A DNA stretch of 64,000 nt from Ardenticatenaceae bacterium (GTDB lineage: Bacteria > Chloroflexota > Anaerolineae > Promineifilales > Promineifilaceae): assembly GCA_020634315.1 (NCBI GenBank), contig JACKBV010000012.1, positions 60,933 to 124,932 of the forward strand, written 5' to 3'. Made by a program: the position numbers and the translations under genes. Below the pieces are notes generated by a model, which made no database searches, was not told the DNA's origin, and saw only the letters and a program-made list of their open reading frames with translations. The first letter of the stretch is position 1. Every line of letters begins with the position of its first letter. Positions 25,216-33,042 of the stretch are shown here, one piece after another.

Positions 25216-27398
25216 GCCATATCCCTCGCTGTCGCTAACTGAAAGAGACGTTTGTCAATAAGGCGGCCCATTTTTTGGAATTCGCGGCGCGTGGCGTGCA
25301 GCAAATGGGTCATGCCCAATGCTTCGCCATCGGTGGCGGCGAGAAAAGCAGCGGCGAGAATGATGTTGCGGATGCTGCCTCCGGCCAGGCGAAAGCGCTC
25401 AGCCAAAGCGTGAAAATCGACATCGGCGGCCAACGGCGTCTGCGCTGGCACATTGACGCGCCAGATGCGCTCGCGATCTTCTGTTTCCGGGAAGGGGAAC
25501 TCGACCACAAAATGCAGCCGCCGTGTAAAAGCATCGTCCATGTTGGCGCGTAAATTGGTCGCCAGGATAACCACACCGTCATACGTCTCCATGCGCTGGA
25601 GCAGGTAACTGATTTCAATGTTGGCATAGCGGTCGTGGCTGTCTTTGACCTCGGAACGCTTGCCAAAAATGGCATCCGCTTCATCAAAGAAAGTATGGCG
25701 TTGCTGGTCGCGGCTTCGGTGAAAATGCGATTGAGATTTTTTTCTGTCTCGCCAATGTATTTGCTGACCAATGAGGAGAGATCGATTTTGTACTAGGTCC
25801 AGCCCCAACTCGTGGGCCATGATGTCGGCGGCCATCGTTTTGCCAGTGCCCGATTCCCCGGCAAAGAGGGCGTTTAGCCCTTTGCCCAGGGCTTGCTTGC
25901 GCCCAAAACCCCATTGCCCATACACGGTGGGGCGCTGCTGCACCACGTTGACCATTTCGTGCAGTTGGCGCAATGTGTCGGCGGGGAGAATGATGTGCTG
26001 CCAGCGGTAGCGCGGGCGGATTTTGGTTGCCAGCGCGGCCAGCCGTTGGTTGGAATGGGCACGGCCAGCAGCCAGTAAATCGTCGCGGTCAACCGCTTCG
26101 CCGCGCCACTGTGCCAGATCACGGGCTGTGGCGGCTGCATCGGCGATTTGTCCGGCAGTAAAGCGAAAATGGTTGGCAACGCCGGTCAAATCAAAGGGGG
26201 CATCGCCAAATTGGTTTTGCCAGAGCTGCAAACGGCGTTCGTAGGCCGGGGTGGGAAAGGTGACGGGAAAGACGCGGCGGCGGGCGGTGTGCCCGGCGGG
26301 ACGCCAATCGCTGCGGCTGCTGACGATGACGGTGTGCGGATAATCGAGCAACGGCCGTATCACAGCTTGCGGCGGGCGATCATCGACGAGCAAATCATCC
26401 CAGCCCGTAAGATAGAGGTACGCGCCGAGAAGACGTCCATCGCGTAAGGCCAGCGCCAAACCTTCTGCCAGGCCGGGTGTGCTCTCGCTGAGGGCGTGCA
26501 GGTCGAGCGCCAGCAACGGCCGTTGCGCCGCTGCCGCCAACTGCTGTGCTGCTTCTTGCCGCCCCACGCCATATTCGCCAATGAAGGCAAACCAGGGGGC
26601 GGGATCGGCGGATTGGTCAGTACGATGCAGGTGGGCCATGAATTCGGCCGTGACGCGCTGTGGCGGCGTGTGCGGCGCGGGCAGGATAACGGCCGTATCG
26701 CCCAGTTGTTCGTCCAGACTGGTTGTGCCCAATAAATGTTCGACGAGATGAGCCGCCGGGCGAACATATTGGCTGAGCAGGGTTGGTTCGCGGTCGTTGC
26801 CATTGATAAAGCGGGCTAACAAGCGGTGTTGGATGAGACGGCCGTTTGCCGTGAAGCGCTGCCGCCACTTGAGTTTTTGTCCAAAATCGTCGGTGAGCAG
26901 GTTGAGGATGAGGTCGATAGACGGCCGTTTCCGTGTCACGTCATCTTGCAAATAGGCAAAAAGGCGTTCGTAACGCGGGTCTAATTCCGGGGCCAGGGCA
27001 ATCAGCAGCGCATCCACATCCACCTCGTCCAGGTTGAAGGCGCGGGCCATGTCGTCAAGGGGAAGTGGAATGTTGGCGCTGCGGGAAACGGCCGTTTGCA
27101 TCTGCCACTGTCGGCGGGCCTCAGCAAGCACTTGCGGCCATGGCAACGGAATATGCGCATCATGCCCATTGCCATTCATGCGCCAGGCATGCTGCCCCAA
27201 TTCATACCCCAACAAGGTGTCAACCTGCGCCTCAGAAATATAAAGGCCACGAAACTCGTCGTGCGGGTCCAAGCCATTTGCCCGCGCCCGTGCCACAGCC
27301 CAATGAATGCGCAAATCAACACAAGCCAACCCGGCAAGCAGGTGATCCTGACCGGTAGCAAAAATATGGGGAACTTGTTCAGTCGTCTTCTCGCTCAT
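25212..27398 (-). CDS. eCIS AAA+ ATPase (Pvc15-like) with a frame-scrambled segment
   Basis: 728 residues, ATG at 27398. The N-terminal two thirds match eCIS/Pvc15 ATPases (NHFRFTAGQIADAA, then IILPADTLRQLHEMVNVVQQ). Walker A GESGTGKT is at about 513-520 and Walker B FFDEAD at about 570. Between them the expected YKIDLSSLVSKYIGETEKNL is replaced by an unrelated reading (VQNRSLLIGQQIHWRDRKK). A +1 change near 25791-25797 shifts the frame and a one-base loss near 25690-25692 restores it. About 36 residues, including sensor-proximal helices, are altered. As written the ATPase may be inactive. These ATPases are needed for particle assembly. Confidence 0.88.
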   Translation of the reverse strand: MSEKTTEQVPHIFATGQDHLLAGLACVDLRIHWAVARARANGLDPHDEFRGLYISEAQVDTLLGYELGQHAWRMNGNGHDAHIPLPWPQVLAEARRQWQMQTAVSRSANIPLPLDDMARAFNLDEVDVDALLIALAPELDPRYERLFAYLQDDVTRKRPSIDLILNLLTDDFGQKLKWRQRFTANGRLIQHRLLARFINGNDREPTLLSQYVRPAAHLVEHLLGTTSLDEQLGDTAVILPAPHTPPQRVTAEFMAHLHRTDQSADPAPWFAFIGEYGVGRQEAAQQLAAAAQRPLLALDLHALSESTPGLAEGLALALRDGRLLGAYLYLTGWDDLLVDDRPPQAVIRPLLDYPHTVIVSSRSDWRPAGHTARRRVFPVTFPTPAYERRLQLWQNQFGDAPFDLTGVANHFRFTAGQIADAAATARDLAQWRGEAVDRDDLLAAGRAHSNQRLAALATKIRPRYRWQHIILPADTLRQLHEMVNVVQQRPTVYGQWGFGRKQALGKGLNALFAGESGTGKTMAADIMAHELGLDLVQNRSLLIGQQIHWRDRKKSQSHFHRSRDQQRHTFFDEADAIFGKRSEVKDSHDRYANIEISYLLQRMETYDGVVILATNLRANMDDAFTRRLHFVVEFPFPETEDRERIWRVNVPAQTPLAADVDFHALAERFRLAGGSIRNIILAAAFLAATDGEALGMTHLLHATRREFQKMGRLIDKRLFQLATARDMA

Positions 27399-27657
27399 GC
27401 GGATGATTCACTTCCGATTGCACTGGTTTAAAAACGTCATCCAGTGAAGGTAGGTTTTCCAGATACTGTGTGATGATGTTGGCGATGTCGGTAACGTTGC
27501 GAAAATAATGTCGGTGACCACTTTGCACATGGCTGATCCACCCACGCCACTCAGCCTGTCCTGTTGGAATTACCCGATGCTCGCGCCAAATGCGAATGAC
27601 AAACGAGTGCGCGTCTTTCTCGAAATGGGCCATCAGCCCGTGCTCCTGATTCTCCAT
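27379..27657 (-). CDS. Small conserved eCIS-linked protein
   Basis: 92 residues from the ATG at 27657, preceded by GGGGAAG. A longer frame upstream lacks a ribosome site. It overlaps the ATPase start by 20 bases, so translation is probably coupled. The sequence FVIRIWREHRVIPTGQAEWR followed by GWISHVQSGHRHYFRNVTDI is a short alpha/beta domain. Related proteins with EWRG.I.HV.SG.R patterns are often beside eCIS genes (recollection). Biochemical function unknown. It is the first gene of the structural operon after the regulator. Confidence 0.72.
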   Translation of the reverse strand: MENQEHGLMAHFEKDAHSFVIRIWREHRVIPTGQAEWRGWISHVQSGHRHYFRNVTDIANIITQYLENLPSLDDVFKPVQSEVNHPHEREDD

Positions 27658-27779
27658 GTTGCTTCCCCTGAAATTGTGGGCCGTCGTGAGAGGGTACGAT
27701 GTTGCTGCGACAACGGCGCTTGTTTTGCCGATAGGGGCATTGTACGAAAGCAGTCTCACAAAACTCTCACAGCACGTGT

Positions 27780-27898
27780 CGGTAATCGGTTATCGGTTCG
27801 GTAATCGGTTATCGGTTACTCGGTTATCGGTTCATTACTGATTACCGTTTACCGTTTACTGATTACCGTTTACCGTTTACCGTTTACTGTTTACCGGC
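27780..27898. repeat. Inverted GGTTATCGGT / ACCGTTTACC repeat cluster
   Basis: The left part repeats GGTAATCGGTTATCGGTT; the right part repeats ACCGTTTACCGTTTACTGAT. It separates the regulator gene from the eCIS operon and can fold into a long hairpin. Confidence 0.85.
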
Positions 27899-27902
27899 TG
27901 AA

Positions 27903-28760
27903 TTATTCGGCCTGGGCGAGGAGCGAATGCAGCCGTTCGCCAGCTTGTAGGAATTCGGCGAAGGCATTTTTGAGGGCGGATTTTTGTGCGGGGGCGGGGG
28001 ATTTTGGTTTGAGGGTTTGGTAATGGTGCGCGATGATGTTGCTGTAGAGGATGATCGTTTCTGGCAGGGGCAGCACACCGAGTTCGCTCATGAGCAAGTC
28101 AGAGCAGATGTGGAACTGCTTAATGGCCTGGGCGTAGTCGCCCATTTGTTCATAGCAGTGGATGAGGGCGCGATGGACTTCTTCGCGCAAGGGGTCTTCT
28201 TGCAGGATGCGCTCGCCGATGGCAGCCGCGGCCGTGTAGTTGTGTTGTTGCAGGTGGTGCTCCATCAACTGACCAAGGGTGTGCAACCAGAGGCGAGCTA
28301 GCCGCTCCCGCTCCACAAGGCACCAATCGGCGTAGAGGCCGGTGAACAGCTCGCCTTGATAGAGGGAAACGGCCGTTTCCCAACCAGCAACCGGGTCAGC
28401 GGCTGTGGCCGCATCATGCAGACATTTTTCAAAGCAGGTGACATCAAGTTGCACCGAGATTTGCGGCGCAAATGTGACCCATTCACGGTCGGCGTGCAGG
28501 CAGGTAGCCGCAGGCAGGCCCAGCGTATCGAACAGGCAGCGCAATCGCCAGAGGGTGGTGCTGAGACGCGCACGCCCTTTGTCTGGCGGCGCATCAGGCC
28601 AGAGAAGGGTGATGAGCTTCTCGCGGGAATGGGGCGTTTGCGGGTGCAGCAGCAGGTAACTCAGGAGTTCTTCGGCGTGGCGGGTGGGAAAGGTGGAAAC
28701 GGCCGTATCCTGGTAACGTAACTGCAATTTACCCAATGCCTGTACCAATAAAATCGTCAT
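27903..28760 (-). CDS. BTAD (SARP-like) transcriptional regulator, likely controls the eCIS
   Basis: 285 residues from the ATG at 28760. The N-terminal winged-helix DNA-binding domain (about 1-95) shows SYLLLHPQTPHSREKLITLL followed by WPDAPPDKGRARLSTTLWRL. The bacterial transcriptional activator domain (about 100-245) has YQGELFTGLYADWCLVERER and TPR-like DPLREEVHRALIHCYEQMGD. It has no kinase or ATPase region, so it is a compact activator. It is the gene directly upstream of the eCIS operon on the same strand, which makes local control likely but not proven. Confidence 0.88.
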   Translation of the reverse strand: MTILLVQALGKLQLRYQDTAVSTFPTRHAEELLSYLLLHPQTPHSREKLITLLWPDAPPDKGRARLSTTLWRLRCLFDTLGLPAATCLHADREWVTFAPQISVQLDVTCFEKCLHDAATAADPVAGWETAVSLYQGELFTGLYADWCLVERERLARLWLHTLGQLMEHHLQQHNYTAAAAIGERILQEDPLREEVHRALIHCYEQMGDYAQAIKQFHICSDLLMSELGVLPLPETIILYSNIIAHHYQTLKPKSPAPAQKSALKNAFAEFLQAGERLHSLLAQAE

Positions 28761-29077
28761 ACGCAAAATAGCTGCCAAAAGGAAGCGATAGGAGCGTGAT
28801 GCGGGCCTGAATGTCTTTAGTGACGGTGGGGGCGATGTGCTGCAATACAGCACAATCTAGCGGTGGTGAATAGTACCAGGGTCATTGTAGATAACTTAAC
28901 GGGGTTTGGGTGTGAAGGAGGCATTAATTAAGGAGCCGGGCAAAGTGAATCTGGCGTTAACATCGTCTCACTGTGAATGCCCTGGCTCCAGACGGATTTT
29001 AGCAAAATCGTTATTCACGTTTTGCACGATGCGCTGGCTTTCTTGTTGATTTTGCGACTGTGCTGCTGAACGGCCGT
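28761..29077. other. Gap between regulator and formate dehydrogenase operon end
   Basis: 317 bases. It holds the regulator's upstream region and a hairpin, GGAGCCGGGC (28931-28940) against GCCCTGGCTCC (about 28978-28988), with a long loop. One AACGGCCGTT copy lies near 29068. No gene was recognised. Confidence 0.5.
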
Positions 29078-31240
29078 TTAATGCACCTGCACCGGGTCCT
29101 TAATCGCGCCCTGCGCCAACAACGAGGAAGGCTGCCAACCCTCAGGCGGTGTGGTTTTTTGAATAGCAACGGCCGTATTCTTGTAATCCGGTATCTTTGC
29201 TCGCTTGTCCACCAAATCCAGCGTCAGCGCATTGGCTGCCGCTTCAGCAAAGTGAAACGGCACAAAAACCGTGCCGCGCGGCGAGCGTCCCGTCACCAAC
29301 ACACGCAGCTTAATCGCCCCACGCCGCGAGCGAACCTCGACCCAATCCCCCGTCTGCAACCGCAAATCTTGCGCATCATCCGGGTGCATTTCGCAGGTCG
29401 CCTCTGGGTAAATGTCGTCTAGCTTCGAGTGACCGGTCATGGTACGGCCGTGCCAATGGTACAACACCCGCCCCGTGCTCAAATTAAACGGATACGCCGC
29501 ATCCGGCTGCTCCGATTCCGTGCCAAATTCCACCGCCCAAAACTTGCCGCGCCCGCGCGGGAACTCTTCCGTAAACAAAAATGGCGTTCCCGGATGGTCA
29601 AAACTGGGGCAAGGCCAATGGACGCCCCCCTCGCGCTCAATGCGTGCATAATCAATGCCACCAAAGGCCGGTGTCAACTGGCGCATCTCCTCCCAAATAT
29701 CGCCGGGATGAGCATAATCAAAACCCGCAGACAGTTGAACGCCCAAACGCTGCTCCACGCGCCGCCCCAAATCACAAATAATCTCCCAATCGGGGCGTGA
29801 TTGCCCAACGGGTGGCACGGCCGCCCGGCAGCGCTGCACCCGCCGATCCGTGTTGGTGAAGGTGCCATCTTTCTCGGCAAAGCTGGTCGCCGGTAAAATC
29901 ACGTCTGCCATTGCGCCTGTCTCGTTTACAAAAATATCCTGGCACACCAGCAGTTCCAACTGCTCCAGCGCATGGCGCGTATGTGCCTGATTTGGCTCGC
30001 TCATCATGGGGTTTTCGCCAACGATGAACATGCCCCGCACCGCACCAACGGCCGCCCCGTCTACCATTTCGGTGGCGGTCAGCCCTGGCGTCGGGTTCAG
30101 TGCTGCGCCCCAAAATTGCTCAAACTTGTGGCGAACGGCCGTATCCGCCACACCCTGATACGCCGTAAATACATTGGGCAATCCGCCGCTGTCCGAACAC
30201 CCTTGCACATTATTTTGTCCGCGCAATGGATTCAACCCCGTGCCCGGCTGCCCCACATGCCCACACAACAACGCCAGATTTACCAGGGACAGTGTGTTAT
30301 CGGTGCCATGCGTGCTCTGGCTGATGCCCATTCCCCAATAAATCGCGCCGCGCTCAGCACTGGCATATAACCGCGCCGCTGCGCGGATGCTTTGCGCCGG
30401 AACGCCGCTCACCGCTTCCGCCCACTCCGGCGTATACGCTTCTAATGATTCCAGGTACGCATCAAACCCTTCTGTGCGTTGGTTGACAAAGTCCGGGTTA
30501 TATAGCTTTTCCTGCACGATGACGTGCGCCATTGCTTGAAAGACAGCAACGTCCGTGCCCGGTTTCTGGCGCAGCCAATGTGTCGCAAAATTGGTCATTT
30601 CAATCTGGCGTGGGTCAACGACAATCAACTTCGCCCCATTTTTGCGAATGGCACGCTTCAAAAAGTTAGAGATAACGGGATGGGTCTCCGTCGTATTGGA
30701 ACCGGTGACAATGAACACATCCAGGTTTTCCATTTCGGCAATGGAATTGGACATGGCGCTGGTGCCTAACGACAACTGCAAACCGGTCACCGAACCAGCG
30801 TGGCATAAACGCGCACAATGATCGACATTGTTTGTGCCCAGCAAAGCCCGCACAAATTTCTGGAACAGGTAGGTGTCTTCATTGGTGGCTTTGGCGCTGG
30901 CATAGGTGGCAATGGCATCCCCGCCATGATTTTTGACAATGCGCACCAGTTCATCGGCGACATAATCGAGCGCTTCATCCCAGGTAGCTTCGCGCCAGAC
31001 AGGTGGCGCACTGCGTCCCGCTTCTCGATTGGCGCGAATAAGCGGCGTCTGCACACGGCGCGGATGGCGTACATAGTCTGTGCCAAAGCGCCCCTTGACG
31101 CACAACATGCCATAATTCGGCGCGGCATCAAATGGCGCTTCTACGGCATAAATGGTGTCGTCTTTGATATTCAGGTTCAACTGGCAGCCCACGCCACAAT
31201 AGGGGCAGGTTGTGCGTACAATTTTGTCGGGGGTTATCAT
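29078..31240 (-). CDS. fdhA: Formate dehydrogenase catalytic subunit (molybdopterin, Cys type)
   Basis: 720 residues, ATG at 31240 with GAGGTG upstream. It oxidises formate to CO2 at a Mo/W bis-MGD centre. Visible: the N-terminal [4Fe-4S] motif CPYCGVGC (Cys12, 15, 19) with Cys47, the active-site Cys146 in HCARLCHAGSVTGL, and cofactor segments IVTGSNTTETHPV and MGISQSTHGTDN. LRGQNNVQGCSDSGG is typical of soluble FdhA. The C-terminal molybdopterin-binding domain has STGRVLYHWHGRTMTGHS. It is the last gene of an operon with NuoEF- and NuoG-like subunits, so the electron acceptor is probably NAD+. The FeS-rich N-terminal extension found in longer FdhA is carried by the separate subunit at 32314-33015. 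Confidence 0.93.
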   Translation of the reverse strand: MITPDKIVRTTCPYCGVGCQLNLNIKDDTIYAVEAPFDAAPNYGMLCVKGRFGTDYVRHPRRVQTPLIRANREAGRSAPPVWREATWDEALDYVADELVRIVKNHGGDAIATYASAKATNEDTYLFQKFVRALLGTNNVDHCARLCHAGSVTGLQLSLGTSAMSNSIAEMENLDVFIVTGSNTTETHPVISNFLKRAIRKNGAKLIVVDPRQIEMTNFATHWLRQKPGTDVAVFQAMAHVIVQEKLYNPDFVNQRTEGFDAYLESLEAYTPEWAEAVSGVPAQSIRAAARLYASAERGAIYWGMGISQSTHGTDNTLSLVNLALLCGHVGQPGTGLNPLRGQNNVQGCSDSGGLPNVFTAYQGVADTAVRHKFEQFWGAALNPTPGLTATEMVDGAAVGAVRGMFIVGENPMMSEPNQAHTRHALEQLELLVCQDIFVNETGAMADVILPATSFAEKDGTFTNTDRRVQRCRAAVPPVGQSRPDWEIICDLGRRVEQRLGVQLSAGFDYAHPGDIWEEMRQLTPAFGGIDYARIEREGGVHWPCPSFDHPGTPFLFTEEFPRGRGKFWAVEFGTESEQPDAAYPFNLSTGRVLYHWHGRTMTGHSKLDDIYPEATCEMHPDDAQDLRLQTGDWVEVRSRRGAIKLRVLVTGRSPRGTVFVPFHFAEAAANALTLDLVDKRAKIPDYKNTAVAIQKTTPPEGWQPSSLLAQGAIKDPVQVH

Positions 31241-31279
31241 TTTTGCACCTCAAGCGCTTGTTTTCTAACAGGAACGCTT

Positions 31280-31759
31280 TTATTGATATTCGGGATGTTG
31301 GGCGATGAATTTGTTGAGGCCGGTTACGGCCGTTTCCCGTACCCGTCGCTGCACCATTGGCGTCCAGCCCAGCAGCACACCCGTTGGCCCCAACGCCATA
31401 CACGTCCAGCGCCAAAAACCAAAGCTGTCCTCATGCCGCACAATTTTGCCGTCGCGAAACGTAAATGACGCCTCCACAACATTGTGAACTTTGCGTCCGG
31501 TGGTCGAAAACGTATACGTCGCCTCCCAATGCGCCCGCCCGTTTGTCGGGTCAGCCTGCACATCGGTGAATGAGATCTGCAAATCTTTGCCACGCTCACA
31601 CAGCATGTGCCACATGGCACCAGCCTGTTTGCCATGCAAATCGGTGAACACGGGGTCGAAAAAATGCACATCCTGGTGATAGCACGCGATCATGCTTGCA
31701 TAATCGAGCTGTTGGAAGGCTGTGTAAAAGGCGATAATCAGTTGTTTATTGAAATCCAT
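31280..31759 (-). CDS. SnoaL/NTF2-like protein
   Basis: 159 residues, ATG start. The cone-shaped NTF2-like pattern is visible: an N-terminal helix FYTAFQQLDYASMIACYHQD, then FFDPVFTDLHGKQAGAMWHM and a beta sheet ending GKIVRHEDSFGFWRWTCMAL. The family includes binding proteins and small-molecule isomerases; no substrate can be read. It sits six bases after the YkgJ-like gene and 39 before fdhA, so it is co-transcribed with formate dehydrogenase. Confidence 0.8.
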   Translation of the reverse strand: MDFNKQLIIAFYTAFQQLDYASMIACYHQDVHFFDPVFTDLHGKQAGAMWHMLCERGKDLQISFTDVQADPTNGRAHWEATYTFSTTGRKVHNVVEASFTFRDGKIVRHEDSFGFWRWTCMALGPTGVLLGWTPMVQRRVRETAVTGLNKFIAQHPEYQ

Positions 31760-31765
31760 AAGCGT

Positions 31766-32209
31766 TTAATCTATTGTTTGTTCAGGTGGGCTGATAAGAA
31801 TGGGCAGGGAAACGGCCGTTTCCGTACCCGCCACCATCCTCTCATATGCCTCATCAATCGTCAACAAGTCCTCTGGTCGCAGCGGCGGCAAACCCCACGC
31901 CAATCGTGCCCGGTCACACTGCTCACTTGGCGTGCCATCCACCCAAGAAACCTGCAAATCGCGGCAGGGCGACGGCCGATTTTCGTAAATCGTACAGCGC
32001 ACACACCCTTTCACCTGTCCATCCAGCGCCACACAACGAACAGGATAATGCTGCGTACCCTTCATCACCGTCCGCACATCATTCAGTTGTTCCGTCAGCT
32101 CCGCTGGTACCGTTCCCCCCAACTCAGGCGCTGCTTCCGCCCAATAAAATGAAACTCGATAGGTTGCACAACATGCGCCACATCGTTGACACACATGCTC
32201 CGCACTCAT
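31766..32209 (-). CDS. YkgJ-family Cys-cluster (metal-binding) protein
   Basis: 147 residues, ATG start. The Cys pattern CQRCGACC at the N-terminus, then GCVRCTIYENRPSPCR, is the YkgJ/UPF0153 zinc- or iron-chelating signature. A metal-centre role is possible; whether it serves formate dehydrogenase FeS maturation is unknown. It lies inside the fdh operon, 104 bases after the ferredoxin subunit gene. Confidence 0.85.
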   Translation of the reverse strand: MSAEHVCQRCGACCATYRVSFYWAEAAPELGGTVPAELTEQLNDVRTVMKGTQHYPVRCVALDGQVKGCVRCTIYENRPSPCRDLQVSWVDGTPSEQCDRARLAWGLPPLRPEDLLTIDEAYERMVAGTETAVSLPILISPPEQTID

Positions 32210-32313
32210 ATATTGTTACGCTGATAGGCGACTCCTTTGCCAGAAAAATATCATCTGCATAAGCGCATACAATACGCAAAATTCTGGCGTGCGCCATCGG
32301 CGGAAAGACGGAT

Positions 32314-33015
32314 TTATGAGACGGTGTGCTTTTTACGCTGTCCGCGCCGCGTTTGTTCAAAGACCTCGTCAGGGCTAAAACCCTGCTCCAACAACGCCTG
32401 CCGCTTCGGCTTGAGTGCGCCAGTGGGGCAAACGCCCACGCACTGCCCACAAAACACACAGGTTGTATCGGGCATGGGATCATTTAAAAAGGTGGCGATT
32501 TGGGTATGGAATCCGCGCCCTTCAAAATTCAGGGCAAAGGCGTACTGCGCATCTTCGGCGCAGACCTGCACGCAGCGCCAACAGTTCACACATTGGTTGT
32601 AGTCACGAATGTAAAACGGGTTGTCGTCGTGAATGGGCGCTTCACGCCGCTCTCCTCCCGCAAACCGTTCGGCATCCGCGCCATATTGCGCCAACAAAGC
32701 TAAAATTTGTGGCGCTTCTTCCAGGTTAACGGTTGCCGCCAACATTTCCAAAATGGTGCGCCGCCCACGCTGCACCGCGTCGTTGTTCGTCTGGACGGTC
32801 ATGCCGTTGCTGCAATGGGTGACACAGGCGGCGGCTTGCACACGCCCGCCCGTCTCCACCGAGCAAACGCGACACAAGCCATTTGCTGTCAGGTGTGGAT
32901 GGTAGCAAATAACGGGAATCTCAATGCCTAATTCTTGGGCCGCTTCCAGAATGGTAGTCCCGGCAGGAACGGTGATTTCTCGATCATCAATGGTCAGGGT
33001 GACGGTTTTGTTCAT
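32314..33015 (-). CDS. NuoG-like ferredoxin subunit of NAD-linked formate dehydrogenase
   Basis: 233 residues from the ATG at 33015, with GGAG upstream. It carries an N-terminal [2Fe-2S] domain (Cys37, Cys48, Cys51, Cys64 or 68), then a NuoG-type helical segment. Two [4Fe-4S] motifs follow, CVNCWRCVQVC and CVFCGQCVGVC. It transfers electrons between FdhA and the FMN/NADH subunit. This HoxU/NuoG-N architecture is usual in soluble NAD-dependent formate dehydrogenases. It starts 27 bases after the NuoEF stop. Confidence 0.9.
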   Translation of the reverse strand: MNKTVTLTIDDREITVPAGTTILEAAQELGIEIPVICYHPHLTANGLCRVCSVETGGRVQAAACVTHCSNGMTVQTNNDAVQRGRRTILEMLAATVNLEEAPQILALLAQYGADAERFAGGERREAPIHDDNPFYIRDYNQCVNCWRCVQVCAEDAQYAFALNFEGRGFHTQIATFLNDPMPDTTCVFCGQCVGVCPTGALKPKRQALLEQGFSPDEVFEQTRRGQRKKHTVS

Positions 33016-33042
33016 AGGTCGCTCCAATTCTTTAGCAGTCGG

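Noticed and set aside
1477..27657. Type VI secretion system or prophage
   Set aside because: No TssJLM membrane complex, ClpV, capsid, terminase or integrase; DUF4157, DUF4255 and the AAA+ ATPase point to eCIS.
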